A stretch of DNA of 64,000 bases from Pyxidicoccus caerfyrddinensis (GCF_010894405.1 NZ_JAAIYA010000002.1:558001-622000); one strand, 5' to 3'; shown: positions 33,031-42,571, counted from the first letter of the stretch. Made by a program: numbers and translations. The notes: a model not told the origin generated them from the sequence alone.

Positions 33031-34271
33031 GGCAGGGCTCCTGTCTCGACGGCGAGCTGCACGCGCGCGAGCGCGGCCTCGAGGAGGCTGTCGACGTAGG
33101 CAACGCGGGTTTCGAGCGTGTCTCGGCGGACGAGGAGGAACTCCGCGAGCCCCATCTCCCCCGCCTCGTAGGACCGGGCGGCGAGCGAGGCGTTGTCGGC
33201 CAGCAGCGGCAGGGCCTCGCGCTCCAGCAACTCCACCGCGTCCTGTCGCTTGCGGTGCCGCACGCGCGCGGCCTCCACCTGGACCTCCCGCGCGGAGCGG
33301 GCCGCGTCCAGCGCGGTGCGCAGGCGGCGCACGCGGGCCTCGCCCGTCACGCGCGCCTCCTGTCCTCGTGAGAAGAGGGGCAGCGGCACGCCGAGGGTGC
33401 CGAGGACGGCGGTCTCATCCACCTCGCGCTGGTAGCGCACGCCCACCTGCACGTCGGGCCAGGCGCCGCTCCTGCCCAGACGAAGCTCCGCCTCGGCCTG
33501 CGCGACTTCGGCCTCCAGCGCGACGAGGTCCGGACGCTCTCCGGTGGAGGCCACCGGTGTGGCGGCGGTGGCCAGGGCCCGCAACTCGCCCCGCACGCCC
33601 AGGGGCCGCGCGAGCCCCATTCCCAGCAGCGCGCGCAGCAGGTGGAGCAGGGACGCTTCGTCTCCCTCCGCACCGGCCACGTCCGCACGGGCCCGCGCGA
33701 GCGCCACGCGCACCACGTTGACGTCCACCACCGGCACGTCTCCTGCCTCGAAGCGCCGCTGCGTGGACCGCGCCATGCTCGCGGCGGCCTCCTCGGCCTC
33801 GCGCGCCAGCTTCAGCCGCTCACGCGCATGCAGGACGCGGAGGAAGGTGGAGGCCACCTCGCCCAGTACGAGGCGCTCGGCGTCGCGTTGGTTCGCCGTC
33901 TCCCGGTCCAGCCCGGCGCGCGCGGACTCGCGGCGGGCGCCCTGCTTGCCGCCCAGCTCGAAGGGCTGGACGAGCCCCACGCCCACCTCCAACCCCCGGG
34001 TGCCGTCGCCCAGGGTGCGCGGCCCGGCTTCCACTTCGACGGTGGGGTTGTCACGCAACAGGGGCGCGGCGCCGGCCACGGGGCCCTGCGCTTCGGCGAC
34101 ACGGCCCGTGGCTTCCAGCAACGCGGGAGCACGCTGGCGGGCCAGGGCCAGGGCTTCCTCCAGGGTGAGCTCGACAGGAGGGGATTCAGGAGACTGCGCC
34201 ACGCCGGGGCGTGGCAGGAGCAGTGCGACGGCGAGCCCGAGGGCGGCCGTCGCGAGACGATGGGACAACAC
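33027..34271 (-). CDS. TolC/CzcC-family outer-membrane protein of the second RND system
   Basis: A 414-residue outer-membrane efflux channel. The start is GTG (with GAGGT 8 bases upstream), giving a signal peptide ([17 protein letters not shown]). The TolC repeats are visible: [20 protein letters not shown], then [20 protein letters not shown]; and second-half [16 protein letters not shown] with [16 protein letters not shown] helix [20 protein letters not shown] matches the pattern seen in the first system's TolC (RRFAAGDVPELERNGAALE), indicating close kinship. It overlaps the adaptor gene by ATGA. Confidence 0.88.
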   Translation of the reverse strand: MLSHRLATAALGLAVALLLPRPGVAQSPESPPVELTLEEALALARQRAPALLEATGRVAEAQGPVAGAAPLLRDNPTVEVEAGPRTLGDGTRGLEVGVGLVQPFELGGKQGARRESARAGLDRETANQRDAERLVLGEVASTFLRVLHARERLKLAREAEEAAASMARSTQRRFEAGDVPVVDVNVVRVALARARADVAGAEGDEASLLHLLRALLGMGLARPLGVRGELRALATAATPVASTGERPDLVALEAEVAQAEAELRLGRSGAWPDVQVGVRYQREVDETAVLGTLGVPLPLFSRGQEARVTGEARVRRLRTALDAARSAREVQVEAARVRHRKRQDAVELLEREALPLLADNASLAARSYEAGEMGLAEFLLVRRDTLETRVAYVDSLLEAALARVQLAVETGALP

Positions 34272-34372
34272 GGGGAAGACCTCGCGAAGAGTCGGCGAGC
34301 GTCAGGCGCGAGCATGCCGCATGGGCACACCCGCCCTGATGGACGCGTGCGAATGGAGACGACGGACTCGGG

Positions 34373-34687
34373 TTACGCGAGGACGGCTATGGGGACGTGC
34401 AGGATGTCGCCCAGGTCGGCGGAGGGCGGCGCGCGCTCTTCGTACGCGAAGCGCGGCGGCCGCTCCACGTGCGGCAGGAGGATGGGCGCGAAGTCGGCCG
34501 CGGCCACGGAGCGCACATGGCCACAGCAGGTGCAGTCGGCGCAGTCGGGAGCGCACTGTCCGCGCTCGTCGTCATCCGCGCAGCGCTCCGAGCACACCTC
34601 GCCCGCCGCGCCCGACAGGGTGGGCAGCAGCCCTCCCACGCTCGGGGCGAACAGCAGCAGGCTGAGGCAGAGCCAGATGCGCAGCAC
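34373..34687 (-). CDS. small exported Cys-rich protein upstream of the second RND operon
   Basis: A 104-residue exported protein with a signal peptide (LCLSLLLFAPSVGGLLPTL) and a compact Cys cluster: C32, C36, C45, C49, C52, C54 and C55, in VCSERCADDDERGQCAPDC followed by ADCTCCGH. The remaining tail is Pro-rich and has one His. The start is GTG. It sits about 100 bp upstream of the TolC gene on the same strand, so it is probably the first gene of that operon. Many-Cys exported proteins in this position could bind metal or act as an accessory; no function is known. Confidence 0.65.
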   Translation of the reverse strand: MLRIWLCLSLLLFAPSVGGLLPTLSGAAGEVCSERCADDDERGQCAPDCADCTCCGHVRSVAAADFAPILLPHVERPPRFAYEERAPPSADLGDILHVPIAVLA

Positions 34688-34780
34688 GAGTCCGTACCTA
34701 CCACGCTTCCGGACAGAACGCGCGGGGAGGCGTCACGGACGGTGTGGACACCGGGGCCGCCCTCGCCGCACGAAGGGGCG

Positions 34781-36073
34781 TCATCCCGTGCCGCCGGAGG
34801 TGAGGCGGTTCTTGAAGAGCCTGCCGTCCTTCATGATGACCAGCAGGTGCGTGTCCGGGTCCTCGAACAACGTGAGGTCCTTCAGCGGGTCCCCATCGAG
34901 GACCAGGAGGTCGGCGAGCGCGCCCTCTTCGATGACGCCCAGTTTGCCTGGGTAGGGATTGCGCGGCCCGGACAGCGCCAGCAGCGCGGCGTTGTCCCCC
35001 GTCGCCATCTTCAGCGCCTGCGCGGGCGTGAACCAGCGCGCCAGCTTCGCCAGCTGCGCGCCCTGCCGCTCGGTGAGCCTGGGGGTGAAGAGCACGTCGG
35101 TGCCGAAGGCCAGCCGGACGCCGTGCTTCTTCGCCAGCTGGTATGCCCTGTCCGTTCCTTCGATGATTTGCAGCTGCTTCGCCCGCCGGGCCTCGTCCGG
35201 CATCGGGATGGCGTCCTCGTCATCGAGGAAGGGCTGCAGGCTCCACCAGACGTCCCGCTCCTTCATCAGCTTCGCCGCGGGCTCGTCCGCCAGTTGCCCG
35301 TGGTCGATGCACTTCACTCCAGCCGCGATGGCCTGCTGGATGGCCTTCGACGTGTAGGCGTGCACGGCGACATAGGTGCCCCAGTTCTCCGCGGCCTCGA
35401 CGGCGGCGCGCAGCTCCGGCTCGGTGTACTGCGTGGCGTCGAGCGGGTCGTACTCCGAGGAGGCGCCTCCCCCCGCCATCAGCTTGAGCTGGCTGGCGCC
35501 CTGCATCAGTTGTTCGCGGGCGCGCAGGCGGACCTCGTCCGGGCTGTCGGCGATGGCGGCGGCTCCCACGCGCTCCGTGTAGCTCAGGGGCCCGGAGGCG
35601 TTGCGGGGCAGCTCGTTGAGCAGGCGGAAGTCACCGTGTCCCCCCGTCTGCGAGATGAACGCGCCCGACGGGTAGATGCGCGGCCCCATGATGAGGCCCT
35701 CGTCGATGGCCCGCTTGAGGCCGAACACCGGGCCGCCCAGGTCCCTCACGCTCGTGAAGCCGCGCAGCAGGGTCCGCTCGGCGCTCCTCCCCGCCACCAG
35801 GTTCAGGTAGCCGACGTCCGCGGTGACGGCGACGGCTGCGGGCATCGTCGCGAACATCGAGTGCCAGTGCGCGTCGATGAGCCCCGGCATCAGCACGTGG
35901 CCCCCACAGTCGATGACCGTCGTCTTCGCGCCGCTCTCCACGGGAATGGGCGCGGTCGAAATCTTCTCGATGCGCCCGTCCCTCACCAGGACGTTCGAGG
36001 ACGCGGAGAGTGCGCCACCCCTACCGTCGAAGATGCGGGCGTTCTCGAGCAGAAGCCCCTCCATGAGTCCCAT
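34781..36073 (-). CDS. amidohydrolase-family enzyme (Xaa-Pro dipeptidase/imidazolonepropionase type)
   Basis: A 430-residue cytoplasmic TIM-barrel metallohydrolase. Zinc ligands are visible in LIDAHWHSMF (HxH), AVHAYTS and CIDHGQLAD; LKLMAGGG contains the usual bridging Lys, and LAFGTDVLF the catalytic Asp. The flanking beta-sandwich halves are GLLLENARIFDGRGG at the start and GKLGVIEEGALADLLVLDGD near the end. Substrate is not predictable; relatives include carnosinase-like and organophosphate-degrading enzymes. No signal peptide is evident. The ATG at 36073 is preceded by GGGAGG seven bases upstream. Confidence 0.82.
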   Translation of the reverse strand: MGLMEGLLLENARIFDGRGGALSASSNVLVRDGRIEKISTAPIPVESGAKTTVIDCGGHVLMPGLIDAHWHSMFATMPAAVAVTADVGYLNLVAGRSAERTLLRGFTSVRDLGGPVFGLKRAIDEGLIMGPRIYPSGAFISQTGGHGDFRLLNELPRNASGPLSYTERVGAAAIADSPDEVRLRAREQLMQGASQLKLMAGGGASSEYDPLDATQYTEPELRAAVEAAENWGTYVAVHAYTSKAIQQAIAAGVKCIDHGQLADEPAAKLMKERDVWWSLQPFLDDEDAIPMPDEARRAKQLQIIEGTDRAYQLAKKHGVRLAFGTDVLFTPRLTERQGAQLAKLARWFTPAQALKMATGDNAALLALSGPRNPYPGKLGVIEEGALADLLVLDGDPLKDLTLFEDPDTHLLVIMKDGRLFKNRLTSGGTG

Positions 36074-36138
36074 GTGCCGCCTCCCAGTGCGAGGCGACGT
36101 TGGAACGGGGACTCCCCGCCTGCCATCCGGCCGGAGGC

Positions 36139-36708
36139 TCAGCCCGCTGTCAGGTGCTCGAACAGTGTCCGGGCTCCCAGGACGATGAGTACCAGCCCGC
36201 CAATGGCGTCCAGCTTGCGCCCGAAGCGGTCTCCAAAGCGCCGGCCGGCCTCCACGCCCGCGAAGGAGAGCACGAAGGTGGTGACGCCGATGAAGGCCGC
36301 CGCCAGCAGCGGGCGCACATCGAGCGTCGGCAGGGTGAGGCCCGCCACCAGGGCGTCGATGCTGGTGGCGATTGCGAGCACCAGCAGCACCCGGAGGCTG
36401 AACGGATTGGCGCGCGGCGTCCCGGCCCCCTCCTCATGGGTGAAGGCCTCATGCAGCATCTTCGCGCCAATGCCGCCCAGCAGCACGAAGGCGAGCCAGT
36501 GGTCCCACGCGGCGATGGCGTCCGCGAAGCGCGCGCCCGCCGCCCAGCCGATGAGGGGCATCAGCGCCTGGAAGCCGCCGAAGAAGAGCGCGAGCAGCAG
36601 CGCGTCGCGCACCCGCACGCGGGGCGCCGAGAAGCCGCTCGTCATCGCCACGGCCGTGGCGTCCATGGACAGGCCGAGCGACAGCATCACCAGGGGCAGG
36701 GAGAGCAT
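36139..36708 (-). CDS. mntP: manganese efflux pump MntP
   Basis: A 189-residue six-span membrane protein of normal MntP length. Conserved pieces are LGLSMDATAVAMTSGFSA (an acidic residue in TM1), GFQALMPLIGWAAG, HWLAFVLLGGIGAKMLHEAF and LAIATSIDALVAGLTLP (Asp in TM4). These match the charged membrane residues of the MntP family, which exports Mn(2+). I see no yybP-ykoY riboswitch in the 70-bp gap upstream. It fits the metal-rich setting. Confidence 0.88.
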   Translation of the reverse strand: MLSLPLVMLSLGLSMDATAVAMTSGFSAPRVRVRDALLLALFFGGFQALMPLIGWAAGARFADAIAAWDHWLAFVLLGGIGAKMLHEAFTHEEGAGTPRANPFSLRVLLVLAIATSIDALVAGLTLPTLDVRPLLAAAFIGVTTFVLSFAGVEAGRRFGDRFGRKLDAIGGLVLIVLGARTLFEHLTAG

Positions 36709-36731
36709 GGGCGCTCCCTATCGCATCTGGT

Positions 36732-36759
36732 GCCGGCCGCCTACCGCACCGCGGCCGGC
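36732..36759 (-). terminator. strong hairpin after the amidase gene
   Basis: GCCGGCCGC pairs perfectly with GCGGCCGGC over 9 bp around a 10-nt loop. An outer CTGGTG/CACCAG pair (36727-36732 and 36771-36776) may extend it. It lies just beyond the stop of the peptidoglycan amidase (minus strand). Confidence 0.7.
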
Positions 36760-36779
36760 CCCTGAGGGAGCCACCAGAC

Positions 36780-37646
36780 TCAGGAGATGCCCTTGCGCAG
36801 CCGGTTCCAGTCGAAGTTGGGCGCCGGGTCGTTCTTGCGGCCCTTGGGCACCGCGACGTCGGCGTGGCCGACGATGTTCTTCATCGGCACCTTGTACTCC
36901 TGCTTCAGGTAGCCGGTGAGCTGGGTGAGCGACTTGTACTGCGCGTCCGTGAAGGGCGTCTTGCCGTCGCCGAGGTTGACGATTTCGATGCCGATGGAGC
37001 GGCCGTTGATGTCGCTGGGCACGCCGTGCAGCTCGCCCTTGCCCGCGTGCCACGCGCGCTTCTGGTCGTTGACGAGCTGGTACACCTTCCCGTCGCGGTC
37101 GATCATGTAGTGCGCGGACACCTCGCTCTTCGGGTTGCGCATCCACGCCAGGTCCGCCGCGCCGTTGTTGGAGGCGGTGTGGTGCAGGACGATGGTGTCG
37201 ATGTCCTTGCCGCCGCGCTCGTTGTAGTTGGGCGAGGGCGCGCTGACGACGGGCGGCTTCTTGAACGTGCCCGGCGTGGACGGAGGGGGCTTGGTCGGCC
37301 CGTCCACGGGCGGCTTGCTCCCGGCCAGCGCCTTCTTCAGCGCCGCGTGCGTCAAATCTCCGTAGTAGCCGGTGGTGGGCAGCTTCTTGTCGGCCTGGAA
37401 CTTCTTCACGGCCGCCTCGGTCTTCATGCCGAAGGTGCCGGGGCCGGTGGCCACCTGGGCCTTGGTCATGTAGCCCAGCTTCACCAGCGCGTCCTGGAGC
37501 TGCTTCACCTTGGGGCCTTCATCGCCCTTGCGCAGGCCGGCGGGAGGGGCCGTCACCGTGGCCGCGGCCGCGGCGGTGCGGGTCAGCGCCGCGGGAGCGG
37601 TGCGGGACGTCGTGGCGGTGGAGACGGGGGGAAGGCGGACACTCAT
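36780..37646 (-). CDS. N-acetylmuramoyl-L-alanine amidase with peptidoglycan-binding domain
   Basis: A 288-residue cell-wall hydrolase. Residues about 45-115 are a peptidoglycan-binding domain (GDEGPKVKQLQDALVKLGYM, TFGMKTEAAVKKFQ). A Pro-rich linker follows. Residues about 140-285 are an Amidase_2 domain with zinc ligand His in IVLHHTASN, then AHYMIDRDGKVYQLV and GHADVAVPKGRKNDP. It would cleave between N-acetylmuramic acid and the peptide. The start at ATG 37646 (MSVRLPP) is preferred over the in-frame GTG 15 bases upstream as this leader recurs in myxobacterial amidases; no signal peptide is visible, so export may be by lysis or another route. Confidence 0.85.
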   Translation of the reverse strand: MSVRLPPVSTATTSRTAPAALTRTAAAAATVTAPPAGLRKGDEGPKVKQLQDALVKLGYMTKAQVATGPGTFGMKTEAAVKKFQADKKLPTTGYYGDLTHAALKKALAGSKPPVDGPTKPPPSTPGTFKKPPVVSAPSPNYNERGGKDIDTIVLHHTASNNGAADLAWMRNPKSEVSAHYMIDRDGKVYQLVNDQKRAWHAGKGELHGVPSDINGRSIGIEIVNLGDGKTPFTDAQYKSLTQLTGYLKQEYKVPMKNIVGHADVAVPKGRKNDPAPNFDWNRLRKGIS

Positions 37647-37718
37647 GGGGGGCACTCTCAAAATGTGGGAAAGCTTGCCCCATTATCGAGCGGTGCCCTG
37701 GGAAGTTGCGTCATCAAG

Positions 37719-37734
37719 GAAAGCCGGAGCTTTC
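37719..37734 (-). terminator. short hairpin after the cysteine-synthase-like gene
   Basis: GAAAGC and GCTTTC form a 6-bp stem around a CGGA loop, 24 bases beyond the stop of the cysteine-synthase-like gene. Position fits a terminator; the stem is short. Confidence 0.4.
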
Positions 37735-37757
37735 ACGGCTCTCCCAAGGACCGCCCT

Positions 37758-38720
37758 TCAGGCCGCGCCGCGCGGGGCGGGCTTCGGCTGGATGAGCTCG
37801 GTGGAGAAGTAGCGCTCCATGCGGTCCGGGAACACCGTCACCACCTGGGCGCCGGGGCCCAGTCGCTTCGCGGCGTCGACGGCGGCGGCGTAGTTGAGTC
37901 CGGAGGAGGGGCCCACCGGGAAGCCGCGGCGGATGAGCGCGCGCGCGGTGCGCATGGCCAGCTCGTCCGACACGTCCAGCTCCACACGCCCCGGCATGTC
38001 CGCCTCGCGGTACAGCTTGGAGATGCCGTCCACCACGCCGGGCACGCGGGGGCTGAAGCTGCAGCACTCGATGTCGCAGCCCAGCCCGGCGATGGGCCGC
38101 GCCACGAAGGCCGTCACCGCACAGCCGGCCTCCGCGAAGGCCTGGTACAGCCCCACCACCGTGCCGCCCGTGCCCACCCCGCTCACCACGCCGTGCACCA
38201 GCCCGCCCGGCACCTGCGACAGGATTTCCTGCCCCGTCCACACGCGGTGCGCCTCGGCGTTGTCCGGGTTCTCGAACTGGCGCGGGGCAAAGGCCTTGCG
38301 CTCGCGTGCCAGCTCTTCGGCCCGAGCAATCGCGCCGCGCACGCCCGTCTCGCGCGGCACCAGCACCACGTCGCCGCCATAGGCGCGGATGGTGAGGAGG
38401 CGCTCGTCGGTGACACCCTCGGGCATCACCGCCGTGAAGCGCAGCCCCATCTGTGCGCAGGCCAGCGCCAGGGCGATGCTCGTCGAGCCGCTGGACGCCT
38501 CGATGACCTCGCCGCCCGGGCACAGCTCGCCCAGGCGCCACGCCTTCTCCAGCATGTAGCGGGCGATGCGGTCCTTCGTGGAGCCGCTGGGGTTGAGGAA
38601 CTCCAGCTTGCACCAGATGGTGGGGCCTTCCTCTTCCAGACGGACGGGGACGAGCGGAGTGGGGCCCACGGCCTGGAGGAAGCGGCCATCCGCGGGGAGC
38701 GGGCGACAGGGAGGACGCAT
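37758..38720 (-). CDS. PLP-dependent cysteine synthase-family enzyme
   Basis: A 320-residue fold-type II PLP enzyme. K49 in LNPSGSTKDRIA is the likely Schiff-base lysine; SSGSTSIALALA binds substrate and GVGTGGTVVGLY holds the PLP phosphate. This is the cysteine synthase/cystathionine beta-synthase core without extra CBS domains. Substrate could be O-acetylserine or a related donor; no CysE-binding evidence is visible. The ATG at 38720 has GAGGG upstream and matches family starts; the longer frame upstream is not homologous. Confidence 0.85.
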   Translation of the reverse strand: MRPPCRPLPADGRFLQAVGPTPLVPVRLEEEGPTIWCKLEFLNPSGSTKDRIARYMLEKAWRLGELCPGGEVIEASSGSTSIALALACAQMGLRFTAVMPEGVTDERLLTIRAYGGDVVLVPRETGVRGAIARAEELARERKAFAPRQFENPDNAEAHRVWTGQEILSQVPGGLVHGVVSGVGTGGTVVGLYQAFAEAGCAVTAFVARPIAGLGCDIECCSFSPRVPGVVDGISKLYREADMPGRVELDVSDELAMRTARALIRRGFPVGPSSGLNYAAAVDAAKRLGPGAQVVTVFPDRMERYFSTELIQPKPAPRGAA

Positions 38721-38884
38721 ATGGCCCTCACTACCCCGAAACCGCCCCCGGCGGGAGCGTCTCGGAACGATTTGCTGGCTGGATGACCGCTGTAAGCACG
38801 CCTGCCGGGGAAGCGGACACTCACCGGGCGGTATCTCTTGGCGTGCGGTGGGGAGCACGGATACGAAAGAGTCCCGGCCACCGA

Positions 38885-40345
38885 ATGACTTCCACGCCCG
38901 CGGTCATCCTCAACGTCAACGACGACGTCGCCAGCCGGTACGTGACTTCACGCGTGCTGGGGCTGGCTGGCTTCCGCGTGATGGAGGCCGCCTCCGGCCG
39001 CGAGGCGCTGGCGCTGGCGGACGAGCACACGGACCTGGCCATCCTCGACGTGCGGCTGCCGGACATCAGCGGGCTGGAGGTGTGCAGGCTGCTGAAGACG
39101 GCGCCACGCACCCACAACGTGCTGGTGCTGCACCTGTCCGCGCAGGCCGTGGGGCCGGGCGACCGGGCGCTGGGCCTGGAGCACGGCGCGGACGGCTACC
39201 TCGTGGCGCCGGTGGACCCGGAGGAGCTGGTCGCCCAGGTCCACGCGCTGCTGCGGCTGCGCAAGGCGGAGCGCGAGGTCCGCGCGCTGTCCCAGGAGGT
39301 GGAGCACCAGCGCCGGCTGCTGGAGATGGCCATCTCCAGCGCCGCGGACCCCATCGTCCTCTATGACGGCGCCGGGCGCATGGTGTTCGCCAACCCGGCC
39401 CTCTACACGGCGCGCGGCAGTCACGCCGTGCACGCCCCGGGGCTGACACCGGCGGAGCTGCTCGCGAAGGACGCCTCGCTGGAGCCCTACCTCCGCCTCG
39501 TGGAGGACGCGCTGCGCACGGGGCAGGTGCAGCGGGGCTCCGTCTGCCTGTCCTCGGACAGGGGCCCGCGGTACTTCGACTTCGTCATCTCGCCCGCGGC
39601 GGGCCCGGACGGCCAGGTGCAGGCGGTGATGACCTCCCTGCGCGACGTCACCGAGCAGCGCAGCGCAGAGGAGTTCCGCGAGCAGTTCATCGGCATGCTC
39701 GGGCACGACCTGCGCAACCCGCTCAACGCCCTGTCCATGTCCGCGCAGCAGCTGCAGCGGCGCGGCGGGCTGGACGAGCGCCAGGCCAACCTCACCGGCC
39801 GCATCCTCACCAGCGCGGAGCGGATGGACCGGATGATCCGCCAGCTGCTGGACTTCGCCCGCGCGCGGCTGGGCGGCGGCATCCCCGTGACGCGCGCGCC
39901 GTGTGACGTGTTCGACGTGGTGCGCCGCAGCGTGGAAGAGCTGCGCGCCAGCCATCCCGGGCGCCTGGTTCAGCTCGAGGTGCTGGGGGATGGCCGGGGA
40001 GCCTGGGACGCGGACCGGCTGGAGCAGGCCCTGGGCAACCTGCTGGGCAACGCGCTGAAGTACAGCCCCCCGGACAGCCCGGTGACGGTACACGCCGAGG
40101 GCGGCCCGGAGGGCGCGGTGGTGCGCGTGCACAACCTGGGCGCGCCCATCCCCGCCGAGGAATTGCCGCACGTCTTCAGCGCCTGGCGCCGGGGCCGGAA
40201 GTCCCGGCCGGATGGCGGCTCCGCCGGGGGACTGGGGCTGGGGCTCTACATCACCTCGCAAATCGTCCGGGGCCATGGCGGCGACCTGGAGGTTGCCTCC
40301 AGCGCTCCGGGTGGCACGACCTTCACGGTGCGTCTGCCCCGATGA
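38885..40345 (+). CDS. hybrid sensor: receiver-PAS-histidine kinase
   Basis: A 486-residue cytoplasmic signalling protein. Residues 1-120 are a receiver domain with D55 (LAILDVRLPD) as the phospho-acceptor and D13/D14 in the acidic pocket. A coiled coil and PAS domain (DPIVLYDGAGRMVFANPAL) follow at about 150-260. The HisKA H-box is FIGMLGHDLRNPLNAL with H274, and the ATPase domain holds LGNLLGNALKYSPPDSP and GGLGLGLYITSQIVRGHGG. No membrane span is visible. The order, receiver before kinase, is common in myxobacterial orphan signalling. Adjacent genes do not reveal the signal. Confidence 0.9.
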   Translation: MTSTPAVILNVNDDVASRYVTSRVLGLAGFRVMEAASGREALALADEHTDLAILDVRLPDISGLEVCRLLKTAPRTHNVLVLHLSAQAVGPGDRALGLEHGADGYLVAPVDPEELVAQVHALLRLRKAEREVRALSQEVEHQRRLLEMAISSAADPIVLYDGAGRMVFANPALYTARGSHAVHAPGLTPAELLAKDASLEPYLRLVEDALRTGQVQRGSVCLSSDRGPRYFDFVISPAAGPDGQVQAVMTSLRDVTEQRSAEEFREQFIGMLGHDLRNPLNALSMSAQQLQRRGGLDERQANLTGRILTSAERMDRMIRQLLDFARARLGGGIPVTRAPCDVFDVVRRSVEELRASHPGRLVQLEVLGDGRGAWDADRLEQALGNLLGNALKYSPPDSPVTVHAEGGPEGAVVRVHNLGAPIPAEELPHVFSAWRRGRKSRPDGGSAGGLGLGLYITSQIVRGHGGDLEVASSAPGGTTFTVRLPR

Positions 40346-40411
40346 TGACAAGCGGACGGATGCGGTGCGTTGAGCCTCGCCGTCGGATGGAGTTGTTGCC
40401 ACCTTTCGGTC

Positions 40412-41005
40412 ATGCCGTCCGAGAAGCTCATCTTCGCTCAGTCCGTGGAAGCCCTCTTCGTGCGAGCCCTGGGCCCGCACCTCACCCGTGAAGGCCGCCA
40501 GCGCCTGAAGGCGGTGGGCCTGGACCTGTCGGAGTCGCTGCGTCCGCACTACACCGTGGAGCAGTGGCGGGGCTTCCTCCGGGTGGCCGCGAAGGACATC
40601 TACCCCGCGTTGCCTCCGCACGAGGCGCTCTTCGAGCTGGGCGCGCGCTACCTCCAGGGCTTCCGGCAGACGTCCGTGGGCCGGGCCAGCATGGCGCTCG
40701 TCACCCACCTGGGCCCACGCCGCACGCTGGAGCGGGTGCCCTACAACGTCCGCGCCGGCAACAACTTCAACGAGGTGCGCGTGGAGGAGTCCACGCAGGA
40801 CTCGGCCACGCTGTGGATGAAGGACGTGACGGCGGACAACCCGTACTTCGCCGCGGGCTTCCTCGCGGAGACGCTGCGGTGCGCGGGCGCGGGGCAGGTG
40901 AAGGTGGAGCCCATCGCCTTCGACGGCACCGCCGCCACCTTCCGCCTCACCTGGGCGAAGGGCGTGGCCCGCGCTCCCCTCACCCTGGCCAGCCCGCACG
41001 CCTGA
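40412..41005 (+). CDS. TIGR02265 (DUF2378) family protein
   Basis: A 197-residue protein of a paralogous family known mostly from myxobacteria. Typical parts are LTREGRQRLKAVGLDLSE, then WRGFLRVAAKDIYPALP, a short helix block with ALFELGARYLQGF, and the tail NPYFAAGFLAETLRCAGAG with a final strand set VEPIAFDGTAATFRLTW. Function is unknown. The ATG at 40412 matches the common MPSEKLIF start; no clear ribosome site precedes it. It is downstream of, but probably separate from, the hybrid kinase. Confidence 0.8.
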   Translation: MPSEKLIFAQSVEALFVRALGPHLTREGRQRLKAVGLDLSESLRPHYTVEQWRGFLRVAAKDIYPALPPHEALFELGARYLQGFRQTSVGRASMALVTHLGPRRTLERVPYNVRAGNNFNEVRVEESTQDSATLWMKDVTADNPYFAAGFLAETLRCAGAGQVKVEPIAFDGTAATFRLTWAKGVARAPLTLASPHA

Positions 41006-41023
41006 GCCTCCGGGAGAGGCGCT

Positions 41024-42571
41024 TCAGCGAGGATTCTCCTCTTCGCCCTCCGCGAAGGGGTCCCATGCGTGTTGCAGCCCCGTGCGTACGTTGGTGAGGC
41101 GGGCCAGGGGCGTCGAAGGACCTGAGAGCCGTTGGGCTATCAGCTCGACCACGATGTCCGCGAAGTCCACGGCATACGGCTCGGGTTGGCTCGTCTCCAT
41201 GATGCGAGTGCGAGAGAATGCGCTGGCGGTGCTTACGGCTCTACGGACTGACTCTGGTTGCTCCAGTTGCCGGAGTAGGGTCGTCTCGAAGAGCACGACA
41301 GGAATGCGGGCCTGCCGCATCAGGGCCGTGATGACCGCGATGGCTCGCCGGAGTCCCTCGGGGTCCCAGAAGCTGCGAAGCGAACGCAGGTCACCTACAA
41401 GGACTTTCTCGATAACGATTCCGTCGCGCCTGTGTCTGTCGATGCTATCGCGCACCATGGCGAGCAACCGGTGGCCGCTCAGGTAGGGATTGCCTGCGCT
41501 GATGGTCCACGTCCCCTCTTCGTAGTAGGTCTCCTCACTGTGCCTGTTCACCTGGTGCAGGAAGTCGATGAAGAGGGTGACACCGGGATAAGGCTTACCT
41601 TCGGAGGTCTCGCTGCCCAATCTCCCCGACACCTGATGGACGATGTGGGCCTCCGGCCCATGAACCGCGATGACGCATTCGCGGATGTGCGGCCAGTTCT
41701 GCTGGCCGTCGTCCCCCGCCACCGCCCAGCTTTGCGGCACCAGTTCTTCCTGAAGAGCATCCATCTGCAGGAGTGGCGCTGCCCAGGATGCCAGGTACGC
41801 GGTAGGGCGTGGGAAGAGGCGCAACCCCGAGCCAAAAAACTCGAAGCGATGGGGCCCTGCATCGGACGGACCGAAGCGGTTCTTGGTGACGGTCATCCGG
41901 CGCTCGAAGGGCGCGGATAAGGCGGGAGAGCGGTCCTCCTCCCCACTCGCCAGCTCCAGCACCACATCCGACGTGAAGCTCCAGGTCGAAGGCCGGGAGT
42001 CGATGGTCTCTTCCAGGAGCACGAGTATCAAGCCCAGCTCCGCGGCGAGCTTGGGGAGTGCATCGGCAAGCGGACGCGGCGCCGAACCGCCAAGCCCATA
42101 TCCCTCCGAGAGCGAGTCGATGACCAGCACACGTGGGCGCCCACCGGCTCGTGAGACCTCATCCAGGAGCGCATGGATGGCGGGCCCGAGCCGTGTCTGC
42201 TCCTGCCCGGAAGCGCCCAGGTCCAACAGGCCCGCGAAGATGCGGCATCCCCTGCCTTCAGCCGACTCCTCCTTCTGGAAGGGAGGAATCAGGACCTTCG
42301 CGCGGGCACCGGAGGTCTGGAGATTGGCGTACTGGGCCTGGAGTTCGACGGGCAGCAGCTCCACACACCCGTAGGCAACGTCTCCCTTGAGCGCGAGCCC
42401 CAGCGCCACCGCGAGCTGCGTTCCGAATGCCGTCTTGCCGGAGCCAGGAGGGCCGCGGATGAGCAACGTCGCGCTGGCGTGCGCCTCCGGCAAGCGGCGG
42501 ACGGCCCAGATGCCTCCGCCGAGCGCGAGGTCCAGCCCGGGAATGTCGACGGTGATGAGCTGGGAGTTCAT
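41024..42571 (-). CDS. KaiC-like ATPase, third gene of a three-gene operon
   Basis: A 515-residue protein of the RecA/KaiC fold. Walker A is RGPPGSGKTAF (39-49) and Walker B is RVLVIDSLSEGYG (about 145-157), with an arginine finger-like RMTVTKNRFG region as in KaiC ATPase domains. The second half (about 280-515) looks like a second, degenerate RecA-like domain without a Walker A; VLVGDLRSLRSFWDPEG and AITALMRQARIPVVLFET follow KaiC-like topology. The start ATG overlaps the gene upstream by ATGA. Partners are unknown genes at 42568 and 43458. It may switch or drive the complex; role unknown. Confidence 0.75.
   Translation of the reverse strand: MNSQLITVDIPGLDLALGGGIWAVRRLPEAHASATLLIRGPPGSGKTAFGTQLAVALGLALKGDVAYGCVELLPVELQAQYANLQTSGARAKVLIPPFQKEESAEGRGCRIFAGLLDLGASGQEQTRLGPAIHALLDEVSRAGGRPRVLVIDSLSEGYGLGGSAPRPLADALPKLAAELGLILVLLEETIDSRPSTWSFTSDVVLELASGEEDRSPALSAPFERRMTVTKNRFGPSDAGPHRFEFFGSGLRLFPRPTAYLASWAAPLLQMDALQEELVPQSWAVAGDDGQQNWPHIRECVIAVHGPEAHIVHQVSGRLGSETSEGKPYPGVTLFIDFLHQVNRHSEETYYEEGTWTISAGNPYLSGHRLLAMVRDSIDRHRRDGIVIEKVLVGDLRSLRSFWDPEGLRRAIAVITALMRQARIPVVLFETTLLRQLEQPESVRRAVSTASAFSRTRIMETSQPEPYAVDFADIVVELIAQRLSGPSTPLARLTNVRTGLQHAWDPFAEGEEENPR

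Noticed and set aside
36709..36779. A manganese riboswitch (yybP-ykoY) upstream of mntP
   Set aside because: The gap is only about 70 bp and is occupied by the terminator hairpin of the amidase gene; the conserved riboswitch core was not found.
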